DNA from: an uncultured Porphyromonadaceae bacterium
Lineage (GTDB): Bacteria; Bacteroidota; Bacteroidia; Bacteroidales; Muribaculaceae
DNA length: 46,810 nucleotides
Assembly: GCA_948467675.1 (NCBI GenBank)
Contig: CAOKFI010000018.1
Span: 1 to 46,810 of the forward strand
Direction: 5' to 3'
Shown here: in pieces, positions 7,882 through 16,859 of the stretch
Position numbering within the stretch: the first letter of the stretch is position 1
Layout of the letters: each line of letters begins with the position of its first letter
Position numbers and translations under genes: made by a program
Notes under the pieces: model-generated
Database searches by the model: none
What the model was told of the DNA's origin: nothing
What the model saw: only the letters and a program-made list of their open reading frames with translations

Positions 7882-9468
7882 ATGGATGACTTAATGAGTG
7901 TGGTAGACTGGTCGAGGTGGCAATTCGCTCTGACCGCCATGTACCACTGGCTGTTTGTTCCGCTTACTCTCGGACTTTCGCTTATTGTAGCCATAATGGA
8001 GAGTATCTATCTGCGTACGCGTGATAGCCATTGGCTTTCGATTACCAAGTTCTGGATGCTACTGTTCGGCATCAATTTCGCATGCGGTGTTGCTACCGGT
8101 ATCATTCTTGAATTCGAGTTCGGTACCAACTGGTCCAACTACAGCTGGTTTGTAGGCGATATTTTCGGCGCTCCTCTGGCAATAGAGGGACTGCTTGCTT
8201 TTTTTATGGAGTCTACATTTATCGCTGTTATGTTTTTCGGATGGAAGAAGGTCAGTCCCGGATTCCATCTTGCTGCTACATGGCTGACGGCTATCGGTGC
8301 GAGCATTTCAGCATTGTGGATTCTTGTGGCCAACGGCTGGATGCAGTATCCTGCCGGAATGGAATTCGATCCGGATCAGATGCGTAATGTGATGGTCAAT
8401 TTCTGGGATGTCGCTTTGTCGCCGGTTGCGATCAATAAGTTTTTCCATGCAGTGCTCAGCGGATGGACTCTTGCCGGAGTATTCGTAATCGGAGTGAGCA
8501 GCTGGTTCCTGTTGCTTAAACGTCGTACAGCACTTGCTCTCGATTCGATCAAGGTCGGAGGATGGGTCGGTCTGATCGGTATAATACTGACAATATGGAC
8601 TGGTGACGGTTCGGCGGTCCAGGTCTCGAAGGTGCAGCCGATGAAACTTGCTGCCATGGAAGGACTGTGGCGAGGCCAGTCAGGGCAGGCGATAGTCGGA
8701 TTCGGCATTCTTAATCCGTCCAAAAGTGTGGGCAATGACGAGGATCCGTTTCTATTCGAGATTTCGATACCTAAGGGGCTGTCTGTTCTTGCCCGTCATG
8801 ATGTGAATGCTTTTGTGCCGGGTATTGAGGATATAATTGATGGCGTTGATTATGACAATGAAGGCAATCGTATCAATACGGTCAGTTATGCCGACCGTAT
8901 TGAGATGGGGCGTCTCGCGCATGATGCTCTCCGTGCTTATGACAAGGCGGTTTCGTCAGGAGATCAGGAAGCGCGCGTTGCCGCATTGCAGTCGCTTCGT
9001 GACAACTACAGATATTTCGGTTACGGTTATCTCGAATCTCCTGAGCAGGCCATACCGCCTATCGCTATGACGTTCTATACATTTCATATCATGGTTATGG
9101 CAGGCGGTTATCTATTGCTGTTTTTCGTGGCTGTAATGATCTTCGTATACCGTTTTCCGAAGATTCTGCGCCAGCGATGGATGCAGTGGGTGGCAATGCT
9201 TACGATTCCTGTGGTATGGGTATGCAGTCAAAGCGGATGGATAACCGCCGAGGTGGGACGCCAGCCATGGATCATTCAGGACCTTATGCCGGTACGTGCG
9301 GCGATCAGCGATATTTCGGCAGCATCGGTACAGTTGACATTCTGGATGTTTGCAGCCGTATTTACATTGTTGCTTGCTGCTGAGATAAGCATAATGCTGC
9401 GTCAGATAGCAAAGGCCTCGCAAGAGTCTGATGTTGCCGATGCCAATATTAATAATCCTAAAAACTGA
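7882..9468 (+). CDS. cydA: Cytochrome bd ubiquinol/menaquinol oxidase subunit I
   Basis: 528 residues, about nine transmembrane helices. Haem ligands visible: His22 (high-spin b595 side, in AMYHWLFVPLTLGL), His189 (b558, in AINKFFHAVLSGWTL), and the Met of MTFYTFHIMVMAG. The conserved GRQPW motif follows in the C-terminal third. The hydrophilic quinol-binding Q-loop lies between roughly residues 250 and 390. CydA oxidises quinol and reduces O2 with high affinity, which suits an anaerobe meeting traces of oxygen. It forms an operon with DUF4492 and cydB. Length is that of the ordinary Bacteroidota CydA. Confidence 0.96.
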   Translation: MDDLMSVVDWSRWQFALTAMYHWLFVPLTLGLSLIVAIMESIYLRTRDSHWLSITKFWMLLFGINFACGVATGIILEFEFGTNWSNYSWFVGDIFGAPLAIEGLLAFFMESTFIAVMFFGWKKVSPGFHLAATWLTAIGASISALWILVANGWMQYPAGMEFDPDQMRNVMVNFWDVALSPVAINKFFHAVLSGWTLAGVFVIGVSSWFLLLKRRTALALDSIKVGGWVGLIGIILTIWTGDGSAVQVSKVQPMKLAAMEGLWRGQSGQAIVGFGILNPSKSVGNDEDPFLFEISIPKGLSVLARHDVNAFVPGIEDIIDGVDYDNEGNRINTVSYADRIEMGRLAHDALRAYDKAVSSGDQEARVAALQSLRDNYRYFGYGYLESPEQAIPPIAMTFYTFHIMVMAGGYLLLFFVAVMIFVYRFPKILRQRWMQWVAMLTIPVVWVCSQSGWITAEVGRQPWIIQDLMPVRAAISDISAASVQLTFWMFAAVFTLLLAAEISIMLRQIAKASQESDVADANINNPKN

Positions 9469-9473
9469 CTGTC

Positions 9474-10625
9474 ATGATGGAAATGGATCATACGTTATAT
9501 ATACTCCAGAGTTATTGGTGGCTTCTGATATCGGTACTCGGAGCTCTTCTTGTGTTCATGTTGTTTGTACAGGGCGGTCAGTCGATGCTGCTGTGCACAC
9601 GCGACCATACGTCGCAGACTCTTATGGTCAATCTGCTCGGACGGAAATGGGAACTTACATTTACCACACTTGTAGTATTTGGAGGAGCCTTTTTCGCATC
9701 ATTCCCATTGTTCTATTCAACCAGTTTTGGCGGAGCTTATTGGCTGTGGATGCTTATATTGTTCAGCTTTATAATCCAGGCTGTAAGTTATGAATTCCGG
9801 CGAAAAGCGGGTAATCTATACGGTACCCGTACCTACGACTGGTTTCTGTTTATCAACGGAACATTAGGCTGTCTGCTTCTGGGAGTGGCTGTCGGGACTA
9901 TGATTTTCGGTGCAGAATTCACTGTGACGAAGTCGAATATTCTCGATGCCGGAGCCCCGGTTATCTCGCAGTGGGTTCCTACTCATGGTCTGGAGGCAAT
10001 AGCCTCTTGGCGTAACCTGTTGCTGGGTGTTATGGTTCTGTTTCTTGCTCGTACGACCGCTGATATTTATTTTCTTGCAAATGTGGAGCATGACCGCAAT
10101 TTTGTGGTATCGACGCGTCGTCGTCTGCTCATAGACTCAATGGTGTTCGTCGTATTGTTCCTGCTGTTTGTTTTTGTATTTCTTACAGCTACCGGTTATC
10201 GTGCTTCTGGCAGCAAGATTATACCAGAACCGTATTTGTATTGGACCAATTTCCTTGAGATGTGGTGGGCTGCGACATTGTTTCTGTTGGGAGTTGCCGG
10301 AGTGCTTGTCGCAATCGGCGGAACACTGTTTGTGCCGAAGTTCCGCCATGGCATGTGGTATATCGGAGTAGGGACGGTGCTCGTGGTCATGACTCTGTTT
10401 TGGGTCATCGGGTATAATGATACGGCATACTATCCGTCGCTTATAGATCCATCAAGTTCACTTACCATATCCAATAGTTCGTCAAGCCGGTTTACTCTTG
10501 AGGTAATGAGTTGGGTATCGGTCATCACTCCTTTTGTATTGGCTTACATAGCCTATGTATGGTATAAGATGGACAGGAAGCCTATCACACCGGCAGAGGT
10601 GTCGGCAGATGATCATGCTTATTGA
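9474..10625 (+). CDS. cydB: Cytochrome bd oxidase subunit II
   Basis: 383 residues, about eight or nine membrane helices, starting 5 nt after the cydA stop. The N-terminus LQSYWWLLISVLGALLVFM and the early GGQSML are typical of CydB, which stabilises the haem groups held by CydA. Two ATGs are adjacent (9474 and 9477) and cannot be distinguished. A very strong hairpin closes the operon at 10636-10693. No cydCD transporter genes are seen nearby. Confidence 0.94.
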   Translation: MMEMDHTLYILQSYWWLLISVLGALLVFMLFVQGGQSMLLCTRDHTSQTLMVNLLGRKWELTFTTLVVFGGAFFASFPLFYSTSFGGAYWLWMLILFSFIIQAVSYEFRRKAGNLYGTRTYDWFLFINGTLGCLLLGVAVGTMIFGAEFTVTKSNILDAGAPVISQWVPTHGLEAIASWRNLLLGVMVLFLARTTADIYFLANVEHDRNFVVSTRRRLLIDSMVFVVLFLLFVFVFLTATGYRASGSKIIPEPYLYWTNFLEMWWAATLFLLGVAGVLVAIGGTLFVPKFRHGMWYIGVGTVLVVMTLFWVIGYNDTAYYPSLIDPSSSLTISNSSSSRFTLEVMSWVSVITPFVLAYIAYVWYKMDRKPITPAEVSADDHAY

Positions 10626-10635
10626 CAATCCATAG

Positions 10636-10693
10636 CATTATTAAAACAGACAGAGGACGGATTCGTATCCGTCCTCTGTCTGTTTTAATAATG
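10636..10693. terminator. Bidirectional terminator, 27-bp perfect hairpin
   Basis: Arms 10636-10662 and 10667-10693 are perfectly complementary over 27 bp with a TCGT loop. A-rich and T-rich ends flank the GC core (cagaggacgg/ccgtcctctg) on both strands, so it can terminate cydB on the plus strand and the convergent GH13 gene on the minus strand. The minus-strand arm abuts the GH13 stop codon. Confidence 0.85.
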
Positions 10694-12541
10694 TCAGTTC
10701 TCCAGTATATACAGCGCTCGTGGCGGAAATGTCATCGTTTCGTTTACTGTAAAATCAGTATCGGATATAATGTCATGGAGTACCGATCCGTATGGCAGTA
10801 TCTCGAGTGTGCGTTCCATGGTTGTGGTCACCGGGGTGTCGTTTCCGTTCATGATCACAGTTACGTTTTTGCCGTCAAGTGAGCGCTGATAGACATATAT
10901 GCCGTTTTCCGGCATAAAATGTTTCAGAGATCCCTCGGAGATCCCTTTGTTGCCTTTGCGCCAGTTGAGCAATTTCTGCAGGAAGTCATGGGCTTCATTC
11001 TGTATGTTTGTACGGCCTGTGGATGAAAATGCGTCAATCGTGTCGCCCGGGAATCCTCCTGGAAAGTCTTTGCGCACATTCCCGTCGCTTTTTTCTCTTG
11101 AACCGTTCATGAGAATTTCTGTGCCGTAATATATCTGCGGTATTCCACGCGATGTTAAAAGAAAAGCCATGGCCTGTTTCCACCAACCGAGCGAATCCGG
11201 AATTTCGAGCAGGAACCGGTCGGTGTCGTGGTTGTCGAGGAATGTCAGTATTTTCTGGGGATCCGGAAACAGAAAGTCGAGCGACAGATGGTCATATATC
11301 TCGTTTAATCCGGATAGCCGGCCGGTCTGTGATGAAAATGCGTCACGTGCTTTTATCGAGATGATAAAATCCATGACAGTCGGCAGCTCGGGATTCGCAT
11401 GCCTGTTAACGTATGAATTGCGTTGCCAGAAGGCCTCGCTCCCTTCAGTATTGTACCAGCATTCGCCGACGATGTTGAAACCGGGGTATTCTCGTTCCAC
11501 CGCTTTAATCCATGACGCCATGGCATCCATATCGGCGTATGGATATGTGTCCATTCTTATGCCGTTGATTTTCGATTCCTCGATCCACCAGATTGAATTT
11601 TGTATAAGATATTTCATCAGATGCGGGTTGCGTTGGTTAAGGTCTGGCATCGCTTCCACAAACCAACCGTCGACTGTGCGCCGACGATCATAATCGCTGA
11701 CATAGGGATCATGTATCGTTGTCAAACGGAAATTCGTCTGGACAAATTTGTCCGGGAAATTATACCAGTCTTTTGTAGGCATATCCTTGAACCAGGGATG
11801 ATTTGATCCTGAGTGGTTGAAAATCATATCCATCACGACTTTTATTCCGCGGGATTGCGTGTCGGCAATAAAGTCGTTCCACTCGCGGTTGGACCCGAAG
11901 CGTGGATCTATGTTGTAATAGTCGGTGGTGGCATAACCGTGGTAGGATCCGTCAGGCATATCGTTGGTAAGAACAGGATTGACCCATACCGCGGTAACGC
12001 CTAAGCTATCGATATAAGGCAATCTGTCGCGCAAGCCGCTTATATTGCCGCCATGGCGTGCATTGGGGTCTTTGCGGTTCTCGGCCGGATTATATTGCAA
12101 TGTATAATTTCCGCAGGTCTCCGCCGTCCCCTTTGCAAACCGGTCCGGCATGATGAGATAAAGGACATCGGATGCATCGAATCCTTTGTAATCCTCGGGC
12201 TTCATGGTCCGGGGCTTCAGGCTGTAAGGTATTGTCGTGCTTTTGTTGTTCTGAGTGAACTTGATTTGCATTTGCCCTGGTTTTGTATCGCCGGTTATAT
12301 TTAGATACAGAAACAAATAATTGGGGCTGTCCGGGCGTATGGTCTCGAGCAGAGATACTCCGGGATAATCTATGGTGACTTTTGATTCCCGGATCCCGTT
12401 GCCATATACCATAAGTTGCAATGTGTCACATGCCATTCCAGTCCACCAGAAAGGTGGCTCGATTTTGTCTATTACCGGTTTTGATGCCATCGTGGTAAGG
12501 CTTAACAATGAAGTAATAACTGCTATCATTAACTTTTTCAT
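10694..12541 (-). CDS. GH13 alpha-amylase family, SusA-like neopullulanase/cyclomaltodextrinase
   Basis: 615 residues with a signal peptide (MKKLMIAVITSLLSLTTMAS). Residues 21-110 are an N-terminal cyclomaltodextrinase-type beta domain and residues 120-530 the (beta/alpha)8 barrel. Catalytic residues are visible: nucleophile Asp331 in GIRMDTYPYAD, acid/base Glu360 in IVGECW, and Asp439 in FLDNHDTDR. The C-terminal beta domain ends at ILEN. Length and domain order match Bacteroides SusA, a periplasmic enzyme that cuts maltooligosaccharides and pullulan. No susCD or alpha-glucosidase gene adjoins it here, so it appears as a single transcription unit. Confidence 0.88.
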   Translation of the reverse strand: MKKLMIAVITSLLSLTTMASKPVIDKIEPPFWWTGMACDTLQLMVYGNGIRESKVTIDYPGVSLLETIRPDSPNYLFLYLNITGDTKPGQMQIKFTQNNKSTTIPYSLKPRTMKPEDYKGFDASDVLYLIMPDRFAKGTAETCGNYTLQYNPAENRKDPNARHGGNISGLRDRLPYIDSLGVTAVWVNPVLTNDMPDGSYHGYATTDYYNIDPRFGSNREWNDFIADTQSRGIKVVMDMIFNHSGSNHPWFKDMPTKDWYNFPDKFVQTNFRLTTIHDPYVSDYDRRRTVDGWFVEAMPDLNQRNPHLMKYLIQNSIWWIEESKINGIRMDTYPYADMDAMASWIKAVEREYPGFNIVGECWYNTEGSEAFWQRNSYVNRHANPELPTVMDFIISIKARDAFSSQTGRLSGLNEIYDHLSLDFLFPDPQKILTFLDNHDTDRFLLEIPDSLGWWKQAMAFLLTSRGIPQIYYGTEILMNGSREKSDGNVRKDFPGGFPGDTIDAFSSTGRTNIQNEAHDFLQKLLNWRKGNKGISEGSLKHFMPENGIYVYQRSLDGKNVTVIMNGNDTPVTTTMERTLEILPYGSVLHDIISDTDFTVNETMTFPPRALYILEN

Positions 12542-12590
12542 AATTTCTCAACAGCTAATTATTGTTTGTAAATAGGATAGAATCACATTG

Positions 12591-12598
12591 CAAATGTA
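12591..12598 (-). promoter_or_regulatory. -7 element for the GH13 gene
   Basis: On the minus strand TACATTTG matches TAnnTTTG, 50 nt before the GH13 start codon. The -33 box is poor, so confidence is limited. Confidence 0.45.
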
Positions 12599-12621
12599 AT
12601 CAATCGGCTAAGAATTATGAA

Positions 12622-12638
12622 TAAATTTGCTACTTTTG
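12622..12638 (+). promoter_or_regulatory. -7 elements upstream of yigZ
   Basis: TAAATTTG (12622-12629) and TACTTTTG (12631-12638) lie side by side, 52-60 nt before the yigZ ATG, both matching TAnnTTTG. No clear -33 box is present. Confidence 0.5.
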
Positions 12639-12689
12639 TAGCATCTCATATAAGGAGGAACGTACCACTCGACCATCCGAAATATAATT

Positions 12690-13286
12690 ATGTCCGATAC
12701 ATTCCATACACTTGACGCTCCGAGTGAAGGCATCTACAAGGAAAAAATGAGTAAGTTTCTTGCGTTTGCTATTCCTGTTGTTTCTGCAAAGGAGGCCAAG
12801 GAACATATAGCGGCATACCAGAAGAAGTATTTCGATGCCCGTCATGTGTGCTGGGCATATATGATAGGTGCAGCACGTACAGAGTTTCAGAGCAACGATA
12901 ACGGCGAGCCTTCAGGTACGGCCGGCAAACCGATATTAGGTCAGATCAATTCGTTCGGACTCACAAACCTGCTTATAGTGGTCGTGCGGTATTTTGGTGG
13001 CATAAAGCTTGGCACATCCGGATTGATAGTCGCCTACCGTGAAGCCGCGAGGGAAGCTATTGCAGCAGGACATATCATAGAATGCCATGAAATGGCACAG
13101 ATCCCGTTTACTTTTCCATATATGTCGATGAATCAGGTGATGCGTCTGGCTAAAGACCCGGAAGTAAGAATCGTGTCGCAGCAATTCGACAACACTTGTT
13201 CTATCACGCTTGAAGTGCGGGCTGATTCAGCCGGATTATTGCGTTCGCGGCTTGCTGATATAGAAGGAGTCTCGGTGCTGGACTGA
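12690..13286 (+). CDS. YigZ/IMPACT family protein
   Basis: 198 residues of the UPF0029 (YigZ/IMPACT) family. Conserved stretches are FDARHVCWAYMIG, the SNDNGEPSGTAGKPIL core, and VVVRYFGGIKLGTSGLIVAY, followed by a C-terminal ferredoxin-like half. In eukaryotes the family regulates the GCN2 translation stress kinase; the bacterial function is not established, though links to ribosome-associated processes have been suggested. It is a stand-alone gene between the divergent GH13 gene and ppdK. Confidence 0.9.
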   Translation: MSDTFHTLDAPSEGIYKEKMSKFLAFAIPVVSAKEAKEHIAAYQKKYFDARHVCWAYMIGAARTEFQSNDNGEPSGTAGKPILGQINSFGLTNLLIVVVRYFGGIKLGTSGLIVAYREAAREAIAAGHIIECHEMAQIPFTFPYMSMNQVMRLAKDPEVRIVSQQFDNTCSITLEVRADSAGLLRSRLADIEGVSVLD

Positions 13287-13420
13287 CCGATGCTTAATGC
13301 CTGTCTGACGATCTGTGTCGGGGAGTCTATAGTCTGTGATCGGTTATATTCAGAGTATCGCAATCGTTTGCAATGGCGATATTTTTGGCATCGATGTTTT
13401 CTCAATCCAATTTAAAATGC

Positions 13421-13428
13421 TAAATTTG
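13421..13428 (+). promoter_or_regulatory. -7 element of the ppdK promoter
   Basis: TAAATTTG matches TAnnTTTG, with GTTTTC about 20 nt upstream as a degenerate -33 box. A start site near 13435 would give a leader of about 107 nt. Confidence 0.5.
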
Positions 13429-13445
13429 CAGAATCTCTAAGCATC

Positions 13446-13510
13446 GAGCCGCTGAGGCTCCGTGGCGGACAATAGAGTTTGTCCATTGCTGATTAGAACT
13501 GAAAATTCAG
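13446..13510 (+). promoter_or_regulatory. Structured leader of ppdK
   Basis: Three short perfect hairpins follow one another in the 5' leader: GAGCC-gctga-GGCTC (13446-13460), GGACAA-tagagt-TTGTCC (13467-13484) and CTGAA-AA-TTCAG (13499-13510). None has a terminator-like T run. I do not recognise a known riboswitch class. Confidence 0.35.
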
Positions 13511-13541
13511 ATATATATTAACTTAAAACACTAACCAATCT

Positions 13542-16256
13542 ATGAAAAGAGTCTATACGTTCGGTGACGGAAAAGCCGAAGGTAACGCCTCAATGAGGAA
13601 CCTCCTTGGAGGTAAAGGTGCCAATCTCGCTGAGATGAACCTGCTTGGTATGCCCGTTCCCCCGGGATTCACCATCACTACCGAAGTCTGCACCGAATAT
13701 ACCCAGTGGGGCCGCGACGAGGTTGTGAAAAAGATAAAGAATGATGTCGAAGCCGCTATAGCGCATGTAGAGCAGCTTACCGGTAAGAAATTCAATGATC
13801 CCGCCAATCCGTTGTTGGTATCGGTACGTTCCGGTGCCCGTGCTTCCATGCCCGGTATGATGGATACCGTGCTTAACCTCGGTATGAATGACGCTACTGT
13901 AGCTTCTCTCGCCGAAAAGAGCGGTAATCCTCGTTTTGCATGGGACAGCTATCGTCGTTTCGTGCAGATGTATGGCGATGTGGTTCTCGGCATGAAGCCG
14001 AAGAGCAAGGCCGACATCGATCCGTTCGAGGAGATCATGGAGAAGGTTAAAGAGGAAAAAGGCGTTAAGCTCGATACAGAGCTTGATGTAGAGGATCTGA
14101 AGAACCTCGTTAAGCTTTTCAAGGCAGCTGTTAAGGAGTTTACCGGTAAAGACTTCCCCGATAATGCCTGGGAACAGCTCTGGGGCGGTATCTGCGCTGT
14201 GTTCGACAGCTGGATGAACGAGCGCGCCATTATTTACCGTCGAATGAACCAGATCCCGGAAGAATGGGGTACAGCTGTCAATGTACAGGCCATGGTTTAC
14301 GGTAATATGGGCAACAACTCCGCTACAGGCGTGGCATTCAGCCGCGATGCTGCTACAGGTGAGAATATGTTCAACGGTGAATACCTGATCAACGCTCAGG
14401 GCGAGGATGTGGTAGCCGGTATACGTACACCTCAGCAGATCACAGTAGAGGGTTCTCGCCGTTGGGCTGCCCTGCAGGGTATCTCTGAAGAAGAGCGTGC
14501 GTCGAAATATCCTTCTCTGGAAGAGTCTATGCCCACATGTGCGGCTGAGTTGATAGCAATCGCTCACCGTCTTGAGGACTACTACAAAGACATGCAGGAT
14601 ATGGAGTTCACTATCCAGGACGGTAAGCTCTGGATGCTCCAGACCCGTAACGGTAAGCGTACAGGCGCTGCCATGGTCAAAATCGCCATGGATCTGCTGC
14701 GTGCCGGTGAAATCGACGAGAAGACCGTCCTTATGCGTATGGAACCGCAGAAACTTGATGAGCTTCTGCACCCGGTATTCGACAAGGCAGGTCTCAAACG
14801 TGCCAAGGTCGTAGCCAAGGGTCTTCCGGCCTCTCCCGGTGCCGCTGCCGGTCAGGTAGTGTTTGCCGCTGACGATGCCGAAGCTTGGGCTGAAAAGAAA
14901 AAGAAAGTAATACTCGTACGTATCGAGACATCTCCCGAGGACCTTCGCGGTATGGCCGTGGCTCAGGGTATCCTTACGATGCGCGGTGGTATGACCAGCC
15001 ATGCAGCTGTTGTGGCTCGCGGTATGGGCAAGTGCTGTGTATCCGGTGCCGGTGAAATCAAAGTCGATTACAAGGCTAAGACCGTAGAAATGGGCGGAAA
15101 AGTCTACAAGGAAGGTGACTGGATTTCTCTCAACGGTTCTACCGGTGAGGTTTATGACGGTCAGGTTCCCACTACCGAGCCTGAACTTGATGGCGACTTC
15201 GGTGCAATCATGAACCTTGCTGCAAAATACACCAAAACTCTCGTACGTACCAACGCCGACACCCCCCGCGATGCCAAACAGGCCCGCAACTTCGGCGCAC
15301 AGGGTATTGGTCTCTGCCGTACAGAACACATGTTCTTCGAAGGCGACCGTATCAAGGCTGTTCGTGAGATGATTCTTGCTTCTGACGTAGAGGGTCGTCG
15401 TCTCGCTCTCGCCAAGTTGCTCCCCATCCAGCGTGGTGACTTCGAGGGTATCTTCGAGGCTATGAACGGATTTGGCGTTACCATCCGTCTTCTCGATCCC
15501 CCGTTGCACGAGTTCGTACCTCATCAGACTGCCACTCAGAAAGAGCTTGCTCAGGAAATGGGCATCACTCTTGAAGAGGTTAAGGCAAAAGTGGATTCTC
15601 TCGAAGAATTCAACCCGATGCTCGGCCACCGTGGCTGCCGTCTCGGAATCACTTATCCCGAGATTACCGAAATGCAGACCCGTGCTATCATCGAAGCTGC
15701 TCTTGCATGCAAAAACCGCGGTATAGATGTGCACCCCGAGATCATGATACCTTTGGTAGGATCGCTCAAAGAGATCCAGAACCAGGCCGACGTGATCAAT
15801 ACAACTGCGGCTAAGGTATTCGAAGAAAAAGGTGAAAGCATTCCTTATCTCGTAGGTACTATGATCGAGGTTCCGCGTGCCGCTCTTACTGCCAATGAGA
15901 TCGCTACTGTAGCTGACTTCTTCTCATTCGGTACGAACGACTTGACCCAGATGACCTTCGGCTTCTCACGTGACGACGCTCCCAAGTTCCTGAAGTTCTA
16001 CAAAGAACATGGTGTGATCAAGACCGATCCGTTCGAAGTACTCGATCAGGAAGGCGTAGGCCAGCTTGTAGAGATGGGTGTAAAGAAAGGTCGTGCTACA
16101 AAACCCGAGCTCAAAGTAGGTATCTGCGGCGAGCACGGCGGCGAACCCTCTTCGGTTAAGTTCTGTGCTAAACTCGGCATGAACTACGTAAGCTGCTCAC
16201 CGTTCCGCGTGCCCATCGCACGTGTAGCTGCGGCCCAGGCTGCCATCGAGGAATAA
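13542..16256 (+). CDS. ppdK: Pyruvate, phosphate dikinase
   Basis: 904 residues, the full length of bacterial PPDK. The N-terminal ATP-grasp domain starts with MKRVYTFGDGKAEG. The swivelling phosphohistidine domain carries GGMTSHAAVVARGMGK with catalytic His487, and the C-terminal TIM barrel has Cys862 in ICGEHGGEP. The enzyme interconverts PEP, AMP and PPi with pyruvate, ATP and Pi; in anaerobes it can run in the glycolytic direction, giving extra ATP from PPi, or in the gluconeogenic direction. The codon choice (ctc, atc, gaa) appears more biased than in the surrounding genes, which suggests high expression. It has its own promoter and a strong terminator. Confidence 0.97.
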   Translation: MKRVYTFGDGKAEGNASMRNLLGGKGANLAEMNLLGMPVPPGFTITTEVCTEYTQWGRDEVVKKIKNDVEAAIAHVEQLTGKKFNDPANPLLVSVRSGARASMPGMMDTVLNLGMNDATVASLAEKSGNPRFAWDSYRRFVQMYGDVVLGMKPKSKADIDPFEEIMEKVKEEKGVKLDTELDVEDLKNLVKLFKAAVKEFTGKDFPDNAWEQLWGGICAVFDSWMNERAIIYRRMNQIPEEWGTAVNVQAMVYGNMGNNSATGVAFSRDAATGENMFNGEYLINAQGEDVVAGIRTPQQITVEGSRRWAALQGISEEERASKYPSLEESMPTCAAELIAIAHRLEDYYKDMQDMEFTIQDGKLWMLQTRNGKRTGAAMVKIAMDLLRAGEIDEKTVLMRMEPQKLDELLHPVFDKAGLKRAKVVAKGLPASPGAAAGQVVFAADDAEAWAEKKKKVILVRIETSPEDLRGMAVAQGILTMRGGMTSHAAVVARGMGKCCVSGAGEIKVDYKAKTVEMGGKVYKEGDWISLNGSTGEVYDGQVPTTEPELDGDFGAIMNLAAKYTKTLVRTNADTPRDAKQARNFGAQGIGLCRTEHMFFEGDRIKAVREMILASDVEGRRLALAKLLPIQRGDFEGIFEAMNGFGVTIRLLDPPLHEFVPHQTATQKELAQEMGITLEEVKAKVDSLEEFNPMLGHRGCRLGITYPEITEMQTRAIIEAALACKNRGIDVHPEIMIPLVGSLKEIQNQADVINTTAAKVFEEKGESIPYLVGTMIEVPRAALTANEIATVADFFSFGTNDLTQMTFGFSRDDAPKFLKFYKEHGVIKTDPFEVLDQEGVGQLVEMGVKKGRATKPELKVGICGEHGGEPSSVKFCAKLGMNYVSCSPFRVPIARVAAAQAAIEE

Positions 16257-16298
16257 TCCAGATACGAATTAGCCTCAAGGCTAATATCTTCAATAAAA

Positions 16299-16339
16299 CA
16301 ACAGGCGTTTCCACAATCGGAGACGCCTGTTGCTTTTTT
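16299..16339 (+). terminator. Intrinsic terminator after ppdK
   Basis: CAACAGGCGT-t-TCC (16299-16312) pairs with GGA-g-ACGCCTGTTG (16319-16332) and is followed by CTTTTTTA. It lies 43 nt after the stop codon. Confidence 0.85.
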
Positions 16340-16367
16340 ATGTAGATTTCTGATGATATCCGGCGTT

Positions 16368-16401
16368 ATTGAAATAAAATGAGGAGCCGTGGCGACTCCT
16401 C
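16368..16401 (-). terminator. Terminator for the 11-mer repeat protein gene
   Basis: On the minus strand GAGGAG and CTCCTC (16401-16396 and 16386-16381) pair, with an inner CG/CG pair, and are followed by ATTTTATTT. It lies just downstream of the minus-strand gene ending at 16424. Confidence 0.6.
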
Positions 16402-16423
16402 AGAGAATGTTCAGTATATACGG

Positions 16424-16759
16424 TTATTTACTGACACTGTTTTTGACTTTCTGAAATATATTTTTGGTTCCGTCTACGGTTTTGTTGTAGACTTTGACTG
16501 TTCCGTTCTTGCTTTTATTGAATACATTGACAGTTCCGTCTTTTGTCTTGTCGTATACCTTTACGGTTCCGTCTTTGGTTTTGTCGTATGCTTTGACAGT
16601 TCCGTCCTTGGTTTTTTTGTAGTCTTTTTTTACCTCTTTCTTGACTTTTTCATAGGTGCGTTCAACTCCATCTTTCTTATCCGGTTCATTTTCTGCGTAT
16701 GAACTGAATGTTCCGAGGCTTAATATGGCAAATGCCACGAGCAGTGTTATCTTTTTCAT
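16424..16759 (-). CDS. Exported protein made of 11-residue repeats
   Basis: 111 residues. A signal peptide (MKKITLLVAFAILSLGTFSSYA) is followed by a lysine-rich mature part of about 89 residues. From residue 49 to 103 there are five tandem 11-mers: KTKDGTVKAYD, KTKDGTVKVYD, KTKDGTVNVFN, KSKNGTVKVYN, KTVDGTKNIFQ. Residues 38-48 (KVKKEVKKDYK) and 28-37 look like degenerate extra units. An 11-residue period is typical of amphipathic segments in LEA group 3 proteins and related membrane- or stress-associated proteins, but the sequence itself is not a standard LEA motif, so the function is unknown. It is monocistronic, with its own terminator. Confidence 0.7.
   Translation of the reverse strand: MKKITLLVAFAILSLGTFSSYAENEPDKKDGVERTYEKVKKEVKKDYKKTKDGTVKAYDKTKDGTVKVYDKTKDGTVNVFNKSKNGTVKVYNKTVDGTKNIFQKVKNSVSK
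16451..16615 (-). repeat. 33-bp tandem coding repeat, five units
   Basis: This DNA encodes the five 11-residue units of the repeat protein. The first two units are nearly identical at the DNA level (ccgtctttggttttgtcgta and close variants on the plus strand), so unit number could change by slippage or recombination. Confidence 0.7.
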
Positions 16760-16859
16760 AGTCGTATCGTTTTTATTAACGTGAGTAAATATCAGATCTC
16801 AATATGTAATAATAATTCGATACTGCGGTTAAAGGTTGGTTGCAGAATGTTTAAATAAA

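Noticed and set aside
13590-15734. 714-residue open frame on the minus strand inside ppdK
   Set aside because: It is antisense to a certain, strongly codon-biased gene; the peptide is rich in Ser, His, Thr and Gly with no domain, as expected for a shadow frame.
16451-16615. CRISPR-like array
   Set aside because: The repeats are in-frame 33-bp coding units without spacers, inside a signal-peptide-bearing gene.
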